NCBI GenBank assembly: GCA_026261815.1
Contig: JAMPIT010000230.1
Span: 38,090,501-38,154,500 of the forward strand
Source: Monarcha castaneiventris obscurior
Lineage: Eukaryota; Chordata; Aves; Passeriformes; Monarchidae
Direction of reading: 5' to 3'
Length of the DNA: 64,000 nt
Position 1 is the stretch's first letter; the number at the start of each line of letters is the position of its first letter. Below the pieces are notes generated by a model. The model worked only from the letters and a program-made list of their open reading frames with translations, ran no database searches and was not told where the DNA came from. The translations under genes and the position numbers were made by a program. Positions 37,681 through 48,180 of this stretch are shown here, piece by piece.

Positions 37681-40620
37681 AAAAGGACACTTAGGATAAT
37701 TTTTGCATTTAAAAGTCTGCACTCCAGTTTCAGCAGGAGCACAGTACCATCACATATTACCAATCATCTTAAAAATAAGAAAAAAGACCCAAGTAGTAAA
37801 AAAATAAAACCAAGCCCATGTCCCAGCTGATGAGCAAAGAAAGGCTGGAAAGAGCATGTCCTTGTCATTTGGCAAATATGGTATATTCCACTACAAAAAG
37901 TGGGACTGATATGAGCTTTTCCTGAAAAGAATAAATCCTTTATTAGAGACAATATCTGTTAGGATATGCTGGCCAACTCCTTCTGCAAAAAGTCCTGTAA
38001 ATTATTGTCTGAAAGTTCTCCAGCACTTAATATTTTGATAGCATGAATAACAGAAAAATAATCTGGTTTTCTGTCGCCTGACAAAGAGGAGGCCATGTCT
38101 CTCTGGACCGTGTTTCCATGGTTGATTAGGAAGAAAAGCCAAGCTGTGCGAAAGCCCTGATGATACTACTTGGCCTGAGGAAAATTGCTGTAGGCCACCA
38201 ATAAATGCTGAGCAGGAAAATTAAGAATAAGGAGTACTCTGAAAGAATGCTCTAAATTCATGCGTTTTAAGTCTTTACCTTAGAGATTATAGAAGAGTCC
38301 TGATGGATGCTACAGGAAATTTGAGTAAGCTCAAACTGGAGAACTGTCAGAAAAAATTAGCTACTGGTCACTTCAGAGTTAATGGACTTGTGAAGTAGTT
38401 TTGCAGTGTTTCTATTTAAATGGATCAGCAATAGGAATAAATTATTAATAGTGAGAAATTTTTTTTCCTTTTAAGAGTTTAATGAATTTAAGATCTCCTC
38501 ACAGGTGGTCTTAGTCTATTTTGAGATCCTTTCAAGGAAACTGAAGCTACAGGAGGAGGGAGGGTAAGGTTGTCTTTTAACCACAGTCTCAGAGGGAAGT
38601 GTTGGCAAAGCTAGGATTAAACCTTCTTAGTTTTCTATGCTGTCTCATGTGCATCTCGCAAAACTCTTTACAACTGTCTCCAGGAGGTAAAGAATTCATA
38701 AAATTCCTTTAGACCAGAAAAAGACTGCATTAATTGGTGAAAGAAAATTAAACAGGGAGTCATGGCAAGTGAAATAAAATTACTGAATGATGACTATGAA
38801 GTCTGCATTTTAAAATCCTGTGTAGTAAACCTGAGTTTCAAAAAGGAGATGCCCCCTTTTCCATGTTGCACAGTTGTAGGGAACCATAATGACTTCTGGC
38901 CATGCAAACTACTAGAAGGGCTATGAAAATTCCAAATTTGTCCACTAAAAACATGTAAGCAGTACACCTCATGCAAATTACAGCTACAGTGACTCAGGAA
39001 AACAAAAATATAGAAGTGGTGGTAGTGGTGAACAGTTGCAGATATGTTCCCGTGCATATGCTTTTGAATTGATAATGTGTTTATTGTGGCCATACATCCT
39101 TGTGGTCCTTCTCCATTACAGTTTGAATGCAGTGGGTTTCCCAGTTGTCACTGTTTATGGAAAGTACTATTTAGATTAGTGTGAGACACATTGTAGTCTT
39201 GGAGGGAGGACAGTATTCCATCAGCATTTGCCATCAGAATGCAGCAGTGTGTCATGGTACTTTGCTGTTTTAAGTTTAAACTTGACAAGCTCAGCACTTT
39301 GTTTTTTTCTAGAGAGAATCAAGTGAACTGCTGAATGTAATGTTACACAATGAAAGGTTTTTGATAGCTAAATAAAAATCAGACACCTGTGTTTCCTTTT
39401 AAATGATTGACTGAAATCATGTCAGTCAATGTTGTTCCTGGAAAAGCTTAAATATATAAGTGTATGCGATGTAAGAACAGACATAACATTTCATATTTAA
39501 GTAAGCTGCTTTCTTATGTAATTGTATCATTGAGTTCTGAAGTAGTGTTGCCATAGCAAATTGCTGTACATTCTTTGCTAATATTATAAATATATGGTTT
39601 TTTATAGCTCCAATCATTCTAAAAAGATGCGTTGTTTTAAACTGGACATTTCTGGAGGGCTGAGCTTGAAGAAATTTGTACTAAAATATCTGGTGAAATA
39701 TTGGTGCTTATTCTTTTACAGACATGGCAGTACATTTTTCTGATTTGTAAACACTTCTGAAAAACATTGAGTTTTCATTTGAACATTTGTTAGTAAAACA
39801 ATCATTCTTTAAAGTGTTGATTTCACGGGTAGTTTAAATCACTACACATGACTGTTTCGCACATGGAAAATACTGTTAAGTGTGTAACTTGTGAATGAAC
39901 AGATGGGAGGTATAGACTCTCTTGACCTATGAATATCTTCTTATCAGACCTATATTTCAAAAGTGCAGGGTTTGCAGTAATTCTTATCAGTCCATCTTTA
40001 GTTTCTTGCCTTTTTTTTTTTTTTTTGGTAACTCTCGACCTGATTTCCTAATCTATTGTTGCAAGCAAAGCTAACACACAAATCCCATGGGTGTCTCTAT
40101 CTCCACGTTTATGGCTTCTAAATTGCTGTTCCTTAACTGATAACTCTTTTCTTTAAACCACCCAGGCAGAGGTAATGCCAGTGGAAGTCAAGAGTTGTTC
40201 TTCCAATGTCATTAGTTAATACATTGCCATGAAACTGGTTTGGTAGTAGCAAGCCCCTCAGTGCTCAGAGGTGTAGGATCCTGCAGAAGGATCAAGGCAG
40301 AGCTGGCACTGCCACCTTTCAAACAAAAGGATTAGAAGTGACAGCCAGCTCTTCTCTTGACTGACTTAAACAATCACTATCAAAATGATTATAGTCATGC
40401 TGCATTCAGTCATTTTGTGCTTTATATGCTAACACCAGTGATGGGATAGAGGAGAGGGTGTTTTATATACTCTGGGCTATGTAGTTGGGAATCTGCTAGT
40501 CACTTGTCTCCCGTGTTGTTATTTCCAGTAATATTCTTCATGTTGAAGCTTGTTCCAAATGTCTGAAGTACTGGGGAGAGGGGATGAAATTCTCCTTGCA
40601 GCACTCTCCACGTATTTTTT
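37681..40620. other. Unique non-coding stretch with one MIR-like relic
   Basis: No gene is recognised. Contents are a short MIR-like fragment near 38.53-38.64 kb, a small 8-bp inverted repeat at 39406-39430, and a T18 run near 40010-40027. The remaining sequence is AT-rich and unique. Confidence 0.5.
38530..38645 (-). mobile_element. Possible MIR/CORE-SINE relic
   Basis: The order 'aaggaaactgaagctacagg', then 'ggtaaggttgtcttt', then GGCAAAGCTAGGATTAAACC is what a diverged antisense MIR looks like (gaaactgaggca, gttaagtgacttgcc, ggcagagctgggattcgaacc). Similarity is limited and internal spacing has drifted. The call is from remembered consensus order only. Confidence 0.45.
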
Positions 40621-40690
40621 TTGAGTGACAGGTTGCTTAACTTCTCTCTGCTTCAGTGTTTCCCCATATGGTATAAATGAGGATTATCTG
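40621..40690 (+). mobile_element. MIR/CORE-SINE-like fragment, plus strand
   Basis: GGTTGCTTAACTTCTCTCTG and the following 'cttcagtgtttccccatatgg' block match the MIR core region (agttacttaacctctctgtgcctcagtttccccatctgt). The SINE is long dead. It is placed tail-to-tail with a related minus-strand fragment just downstream. Confidence 0.6.
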
Positions 40691-40709
40691 TCTATCTTGG
40701 ATTCTTCCA

Positions 40710-40865
40710 TGGCTTGCATCGCTGAAGTATCTGAGTGCCTCCCAGTCTTGGATGCGTTTGATCTCCCAGCACCCCAGGATGTGGGAGACATACCGTTAAT
40801 CCGATTTTACAGAATTTTAAAGAAAGTGTGTGGTAGAGCAGATTTTCCAGGACAGTGTTTGTTAT
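40710..40865 (-). mobile_element. MIR/CORE-SINE-like fragment, minus strand
   Basis: The block starting GAAGTATCTGAGTGCCTCCC (40723), followed by 'atccgattttacagaatttt' and 'gtgtgtggtagagcaga', has the order of an antisense MIR-like element known from bird, crocodilian and turtle genomes (gtatctgagcgcctcacaa, ccattttacagatgggg, ctgtggcagagcaggg). Strongly diverged, with no coding capacity. Confidence 0.55.
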
Positions 40866-41148
40866 GAGACTTTTTCCCTCTAACCATATAACACCCAGAA
40901 AAGGTAGAGGGTCTGGAGAGTAACATTTGCTTTTTTTATTATCCTCCTGGGTGAGGGTGTCATTTGGGTAGTTGAGTTGGCTAAATAAATAACTATTGCC
41001 TTTCTTAGCCAAGATGGGGCCTGCTTACATTTTAACCAGGACAATCTTTCAGGAAATATGCTGTGACACTGACTACACCACTGGTATTTCTTAGTCAACT
41101 GTAGGTATTCCTAATGGGATTAGAGCTGGGTGGCCAAAACTGCTGTTC

Positions 41149-41585
41149 ACACAGAATCACAGAATGGGTCAGGTTGGAAGGGACCACAGTGGGGTCATCT
41201 GGTCCAATGTCCCTGCTTGAGCAGGGCCATCCCAGAGCACATGGCACAGGATTGTGTCCAGATGGTTCTGGAATATCTCCAGTGAGGGAGGCTCCACTCC
41301 CTTTCAGGGCAGCCTGTTCCAGTGCTTGGTCCCCTGCAGAGTAAAGAAGTTTTTCCTTATATTCAGATGGAACTTCCTGTGCATCCGTTTCTGGCTGTTC
41401 CCTCCTGTCCTATTGTTTGCCACCACTGAGGAGAGCCTGGCTCCATCCTCTTGGCACCCCTCTTTAGATATTTATATGCATTGGTGAGGTCGTCTCTGTC
41501 ATCTGTTCTTAAAACTGAACAGGCCCAGCTCCCTCAGACTATTTTCATAAGACAAATGCTGCAGTCCCAAGTAGCTCCAGTAGTG
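41149..41585 (-). mobile_element. CR1 LINE 3' end, well preserved, antisense
   Basis: The left end is ACACAGAATCACAGAATGGG followed by TCAGGTTGGAAGGGACCACA, the reverse complement of a classic avian CR1 3' end with its repeated octamer. It continues through 'gttccagtgcttggtcccct', 'aagaagtttttcctta' and 'aacaggcccagctccctcag' blocks and stops near 41585. Match quality to the family is high, which suggests a younger copy than the neighbouring ancient elements. It is 5'-truncated, as most CR1 copies are. This 3' end type is common in neoavian genomes. Confidence 0.97.
41226..41387 (-). pseudogene. CR1 ORF2 C-terminal remnant with one in-frame stop
   Basis: The minus-strand frame runs 54 codons and reads RMHRKFHLNIRKNFFT, then KHWNRLP, an in-frame TGA at 41304-41306, and then PSLEIFQNHLDTILCHVLWD. 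This is the C-terminus of avian CR1 ORF2 in a single frame. The stop sits where the family usually has arginine (LPREV), consistent with a CGA-to-TGA change of the CpG-decay kind. No catalytic domain is included. Confidence 0.93.
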
Positions 41586-44500
41586 TAGCCACTGCATTTC
41601 GGGCTAAAGCAGACCAAGACCAGGGAATGAACACAACCTTTCTTTCTATCTGGGAAATGGTGCCCAGTGTAAGGATGGGAATATGACTAGATTTTTGGTA
41701 ATATGTAAAACATACTCAGTCTTTTGTTCGACATGAATTTAATAATAACATACAACACAAGTAGAATAAAGTAAGTGTCTTGAATTTGTTATGCAGTACT
41801 GACATGTTCTGCAGCACCAGAGAGTGTCACGTGTCAGCGTTCCAAACTTACAGGAAAGATTGCTGTCTTTGTGGTTGAAGCTGATGCCTTTCTTTTCCAA
41901 ACAAATTATCTTGGGGATGTGTACATGGGAATGAGCTTGCCCTGATTCTTGTAGCAAGCTGTGAAGCAGCTGGGGGGAAGAAGCCCCAAGGAAAGCAAGG
42001 ACTGTCCTGAGAAATGTTGGAGATGTTCCCAGTTTTGTGGGGAAACAGGATCCAACCTCAAGCTCAGCCTTGTAGCCCTATTTTTTCTTTAAACAGCAGA
42101 TTACGAGGGTAAACACATTTGTTTCAGGGACACTGCAAGACAGGACAAAATTCCAGTACGAGCTGTGGTCGAAATGGCTTCCCAAACTCTGTGTACAAAA
42201 CTGTCATTGGGAAGCAGAGATCTTAATTCAGTATCAGTGATGTCTTTTATTTCCTTGAAGCATGGAAATATTTCAGAAAAAAACCCCTCCACATTTGTTC
42301 CTCTTTTCTCCAGCTCTCTCCTCTGCCAGCTGTCTCAACAGGTACTAGAACTTGCTTTTTTTGGGACACATGTGTTTTCTGAAAATACCTGTACTTTCTT
42401 TCCATGCTTCAGATTTGCCCACAAAATTGAAACTGGATGAACTATTTGGCTGCTTAGGGTATGCTTACATTTGCAAGGGCTATTTGCTTTGTGTTAGTGC
42501 AGAACATTGTGGTATATGTGTTTGTATAAACATACTTATTTTGTTGTTTTTTTTAAAGCCTAGGGGAGATTTGGAGTTGCCCAGCATCTAGTACCTGAGG
42601 CTTATGTCTGTTACTGTTGCATTGCCCAAAGTGCATCCAAAAAAAAGTTCAGGGATTGCTATTTTTGTCCTTGCTCAGGGCGACACGCACGCACATCTGC
42701 ACCTCCTGTGGTGTCTGTGCGGGGTGATCCCAGGGCATGGAAGGATGAGCTTTTTCAAGGCCCCAATTTACTCTGGAGGCTTTTCAGTATGTGTGCTGTG
42801 AGCTGGTGCTCAGCCGTCATTTCCTCCCTCCTGCTAGAGCCAAGGACAAACTCCTATCTCTCAGTGCATTAAACCTGTCAATGTTTGACATAAGCAACCA
42901 AAAGATTGATGAATGGAATGTGAAGCAGCTGGTTTTGAGGGTGTGTTATTTTGTTATTGATAGGCCACCACTTTTTTAACAACAAAACCTGTTTCAAAGG
43001 TGTCCGTTCAGTGGTTATTTAAGGTATTTTAAAAAAGAAAAACAAGTTCTGTCATGAACACCCATAGTGACTTGTGCAAGTGACTCGTTCTGTGCAATCC
43101 CATAGATTTCCATCATTAATTACTTCTAATGGAGGTACTAGAAAGAGATTTGATACATGCATTTCCAGTAGTGTTATAAAAACGTTTTTTCAGCAGCAGT
43201 AGAGCATTTGAAGGTCAGGTATCCAGTGTTCTGCTCTGAAACGTGACAGGACACTTGTCAGTATTTACCTGGGATTATAGCCAGAGCTCTGGGCGTGGAA
43301 GGATCATTCTTAGATACTGTAGAGTTTCTCTGTTGATCTGGATCCTGCAGAAATGAATACTTGGCCACCATCCAGGTGTCTGCAACTGGTTCCCCTCTCT
43401 CTGACTCCTGCCCTCACTTGTGCCCTTTCCTCTGCCTGCTTTTACAGAGAAGGCAGCCCACTTCAGCTGAAATTCTGCAAAATCTCCTTTCCTTCAGGCC
43501 TTTGCCTTCTTAAATCATAGCCTAGGGTTTTATTTTTTTTGTACCTGGAATGATCTTTTCAGCCATCTGCCTTTGTATAAGCCTTATATTTTCTAATGAT
43601 TTTATGTTCTATTTTTATCTGAAACAGTGTAAAAGGCTGAAATTGTGGGATTACTGATGTACATATCAGAGGAGGCTGTTCTTGACTATCAAATCTCTAA
43701 ATGTCTTCTCTTACAAGTGGCAATAATTAATAATTAGGAAGGGGAAAATCTTATTTCTAATTATTTATTTGGCAGGAAGCTTTTTCTAGGAAGATAAGTA
43801 AATACCAAAGGAACAGAGGGTTGAAAAATATTGTGCAAAGTTTATGTAAACAAATTATGTTAAGATAAACAAAAAAATCCAGAATGTGGGCTTTTGGCTC
43901 TTGATTAATGTGCTTTTCCGGTGTTTTGCTGGACAGGATCACTGAGTTACACCATGCTGAGTATAAAACCCTTCTAAGGCTTTGTGCATCTGTTTCTGGA
44001 ACTCTCTCACCCAAGATATGTTTTTATTTAAAAATCCTGATGTGTATCAGTAAGTGCAATGGGCAAGTAGGTCTTGGTGTAACCTTGAGGTCATTGGAAA
44101 TATACCAGAGAAGACTTTGGTCCCAGCATCTCTCTCTTGCAGATGGCCACCCAAGTGCAGTAGCAGTGTATTCATAAGCATGGATGTTTGTTTTCATCTG
44201 TTTTTTAGGGTAAGCTTAACACTTGTTGAACTCACATATCCATTGTGTGACAGACGGAGCAGAAGTTCTGTATTCAAAAGTGGTGTAGGAAATGAAAAAG
44301 GATCACATCCTGGTTCATAACGTAGGGCAAACCAATTCCTGTTTTCTTTAACATTTAAAGAGATAGGGAGTTGTTGTTTTTTTAAAGCTTCAGGACTATT
44401 ATTTGAAGCTTAAACATAGTTGTGGCCCTTAGAATCATCAGACATGGAGTACATATGGAAGGATTTCTATATCATTTTGTTCTAATCCACAGAGTTTTTA

Positions 44501-45738
44501 TTTTGTCTCTAGATTCTAGAGTGCAACAAGAACCCACATTGTGTCAAAAATAAACAGGATTAAAGTTCAGGGAAAGAAGAGACTCCAGTGCCTAAATCAG
44601 GATATCATAATTACATATGGCAAATACATATGTTTAGTAGGTTTTTGGTTTTGGAATCCAGAATCTGGTGGCAAGGATAACATAGTGGTTATTTATCGGC
44701 ACTAGCCCCAAATACTCTGTTAGACTTACATCCCACATTAAAGTAATTTGTGGATTTGCATTTTCAGCGTGTTTGGACTGTTTGTTTCAGTTCTGTAACA
44801 GTGCAGTGATTCAGCTATCCTGAAATAACACATGGATAACAGCTGTAGGAAATCATGCAAAAATTTTATTAATCACTAGACTCTGAAATTGCCTTTTTCC
44901 ACTACAAATGCACTGAGATCTGGGTCATATCTTCTGATTAATTCCAATGTGCCTGACAGTGTAACACACGAACAAATGCGGAAAACAACACAGAATGCAA
45001 AAAAGAAGGAAATAGCAAATCAGTGTTCCTTGTGTTTCAGATACTGTACTCCAGAATATCCTTCAGATTTTCCTAATAAATCAGTCTGAAGTGCTGAATT
45101 CTAGCGGTATGACTACGGAAAGTCACTATGACAGAGCTGGCTACCACTGTAATGAAGTTTTGAGGTTTATTATTTTTCACCAGTCAAGATTGCAGAAAGT
45201 TATGTCCAGAAGGTAGAAGCAGGTGTCCTCCACAGGTCTTGTTATTGAGCAGTGAAAATACAAGGGATCAGAAACCACTGTCAAGTTTTCTGCAAGCTTT
45301 TACAATGAGAGATGGTCGTAATTTCAAACAGACTGTAACAGACAGCAACAGAAGTGCCAGCTGTGTAATGATTGACTGTCTGGATAGCCTAAAATTTATA
45401 TCTATGCAATTCTTTCTTCTTTGTAAAATTGAGATTTGTATATCTGCATCATACATAAGCTTTTGAGCACTAGTCTGTCTTTTAAATCACAGAGGTCAAC
45501 ATGAGAAAAATGTCGGTGTCCTCAGAAGTGAAAAAATGCTGCAATGAAATATGCAGTCTTTCTTCAGCTTAATATGTATAACGTTTCATTAGTTACAAAA
45601 CATATTTATTACAGGCTTCAAGTCATCAATGACAGCTCAGTAGTATAAACCTGTTGTGAGACATACTCCTTGTAAAATTAGCATAAATTCTGCAGTTCTG
45701 ATTGAGATTAAAGTGAGGTTAGATAAAAATTATACTTA
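41586..45738. other. Unique non-coding stretch
   Basis: No gene or repeat family is recognised in about 4.1 kb. Open stretches up to 91 codons overlap in several frames and match nothing known to me. Composition alternates between AT-rich and moderately balanced, with no CpG cluster. Confidence 0.55.
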
Positions 45739-46335
45739 TAGAAGATAGAGCTGGGGAGAATTTATCTAGTCCATCCACCTGATCTTAAGGCAGGCTGATT
45801 TGTTTTCTACAGTTATTCCTACATCCTGTTCCCAGAATGTTCCATGATTGGGATTCCTAAACATTACTAGGCAATGTATACTATGCTTACCCACATGGTT
45901 TGGGGCTTGTTTTTTTACACCCAGTCTATTTTCTTTGCTGTATTTTAAGCTGCTGTTCCCAGTGAACAAGGAAACATAGTTTTATCTTTATACTTTGCAG
46001 GAACTGTTAATTTGCCAGATGACTGTCATCCTGTCTCTGCTCTGCCTTGTCCAGCAACTGGACCCTGAGTTTTTCAGTCTTTCCTCTTAGCTCATACTAT
46101 CGAAGCTTGTAATTATTTTTCTGTTCTACTCTGGACTTAACCAGTTGGTCATGAAATGTGGTTTTCAGGAAAGAGATACAAACCTCCAAACTGAACAGTG
46201 GAAAGATAATTGTAGTTGGTGTCTGCATCACCTTCCTGTTCACTCATTGCCGTAAGATCTGCTCTTTGCTGCTCTGATGACATTGGTCACTTTGCTAGCA
46301 CTATTAACCCCAGCATGTGTTTTTCAAAGCTGTTG
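45739..46335 (-). mobile_element. Ancient CR1 LINE 3' portion (antisense)
   Basis: The left end includes a 'tatctagtccatccacctga' block and CTTAAGGCAGGCTGATTTG. Past a diverged interval, the landmarks 'tttttcagtctttcctctta', 'gcttgtaattatttttctgt', TCTACTCTGGACTTAACCAG and 'catgaaatgtggttttcagg' follow in the order of the antisense archosaur-type CR1. The right edge (about 46.28-46.34 kb) is a weaker match. No readable ORF2 frame remains. Confidence 0.85.
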
Positions 46336-47799
46336 CCAGGCTTAGTGAAAAGTATGTCCCTAGTATGACCAAAGCATCATATTAAATTACTTTTGTTGCA
46401 AAATCTCTTCTTACCACTTTTTTTTTTTTTTTTTAAATTCTTGCTGTTTGTATGGCAAAGTCAACAAAGTAAGGAAAGAGGGAGTGAGTGAAGACTCATA
46501 TGAGCAAGTTACCATGAAGCAGCAAGTTCTTGCATGCTCCTAAGGGACTATTCAGGTCCATACACATCTCAGGACATTGGGGTAAAAGAACATTATTTAC
46601 CAGAGAGATTACTTTCAACAAAAGAGGGAGAATTTGCAAAGGGGCTAGCAAAACAGATGATGGATAGTAATTTGTTCCTGTATTGCTACTTTGGTTTCAT
46701 CCTGAACTATGAGAAAAAATGATTAACCACATTTTAAATATGAAGGCCTTTATAAACCTACCTTATAATGTAGTGGAAAAGTCTCCTAATTGAATTCAAA
46801 ATTGTATTGCTGAATTCAAAATTGTGAATTATTTTTATTCTTTCTATTTATTAGTGATACTTTTTGAGCCAGCTGACTTCAGAGGACTCAGAAATTTTCT
46901 GGCAGTAAGGAAATAGAATCTTTCTATTTTTAATAATTCAGTTGAAATTTTTAGTCATCCAGTTAAAATTACTTGGAGAGGAATATACAGTCCTGTTCTA
47001 GAAAGTCATATTTGAGCTAAATCTCATTTTAAGGATTTTTTTCCTTATGTGCAAGAGAAATTCATAACCTTTTTCAAAGAGTAAGAGGGGAGGAGGGGAT
47101 AGGAAGAAGAGACATCCCCCAAAGCGCTGCATACAGTAAAATTGCAGGGATGGCTACAGACAGATCTTCCTACACAAGACACATTTACATGTTCTCTGTA
47201 TGCACAAAGGCTATTTCAAGTGAGGAAAGGGATTTGGTTTTGAGTACTTGATGTGATCTCTAAAGAGCCTTCATATGTCTGCCCAAAGTCCTACTTTGGA
47301 GATTTTTCAGTGAAAAACATCTGGTACTTGCAATGCCACCAGGTTCAGCTGCCTGTAAGCTTCTGCTTCTCGCAGCATTTAACTCAGAAGTGCTCAAGAA
47401 ACTCATGGGTTCTACTCATACTTAGTATTTCATGGTGTCAGTGCACATACAAACGTTCTGGAAACGCCATTATTTTCTATCCATGTGTGGGTTTAATGGG
47501 ATTTCCGAACAGTTCAAGAGCTCATTTTTTCCAAGATCCTGAGAGAAACACGAACCCGTTCACACAGTGGCTCTGGATTGCTTTACCTGAGCTTTTTGTA
47601 TTGGTTCATCATCTATTGATGTGCAGTATGAAGCAGTGGACAGTATCTAAAGAGAGAATAAGAATATCATTTAATTGAGTAAAATGTCAATAAAACACGT
47701 TTTTAAAATGAGCCTGAAGGCATGAGCTCTTTTTCATAAGCTAGGCTCTTTCTTTTTCAGTCCTCTTTTCTCTCCAGTCAGGTTTTGTTATTAAGCACT
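46336..47799. other. Unique AT-rich non-coding stretch
   Basis: No gene is recognised. It contains a T16 run at about 46419-46434 and a 20-bp tandem duplication at 46791. The 141-codon open stretch at 47253-47678 has no recognisable domain and no conserved-looking segment, and is treated as chance. Confidence 0.5.
46791..46830. repeat. 20-bp tandem duplication
   Basis: TGAATTCAAAATTGT at 46791-46805 recurs at 46811-46825, giving two adjacent 20-bp units that differ only at their 3' ends. Confidence 0.9.
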
Positions 47800-48180
47800 G
47801 TGGCTTTTTAATCAAAGCCCACAGTTACCCGGAGTACATTTTTATGCTGGCTCTGCCCCAAGCGCAGGCTGCCGAGGCTGCACATCGACAGAGAGCCCAG
47901 AGAAGCGTTCCTCGGCTTGGACCTTTTGTCCCAGCTTACTTCCTGTTGACCGGCGAGTGGCCCTTTGCCTGGCTTCTTGTCAGGTTGTTCACACAGAAGA
48001 GAGTTCAGTGTTTCTAAGGGCAGCAAAATCTTGAAGCAGATTAAAACTAGTATGTGATGCTCTTGGAGCAGGAATACCAGCTTTTCCCTTTGTGGGTTTG
48101 CTAAAGGACAAAGGTCACAAGGACAAGATAGAGCAGTTTGGTATGCTGGGGTGTAATTACACTCCTGCCAGAGAACAGCA
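47800..48180. promoter_or_regulatory. CpG cluster plus DR1 nuclear-receptor-type site, candidate enhancer
   Basis: Eight CpGs fall within about 130 bases (47829-47956) in otherwise CpG-poor sequence. About 150 bases later, AGGACAAAGGTCA at 48105-48117 is a direct repeat of two nuclear-receptor half-sites with one-base spacing (DR1), the type bound by HNF4, RXR, PPAR and COUP-TF. One half-site is perfect (AGGTCA) and the other has one deviation. No repeat family or coding frame explains the block. Enhancer function is inferred. Confidence 0.35.

Noticed and set aside
47253..47678. 141-codon open stretch, plus strand
   Set aside because: No domain, no conserved-looking segment and no neighbouring exon-like signals.
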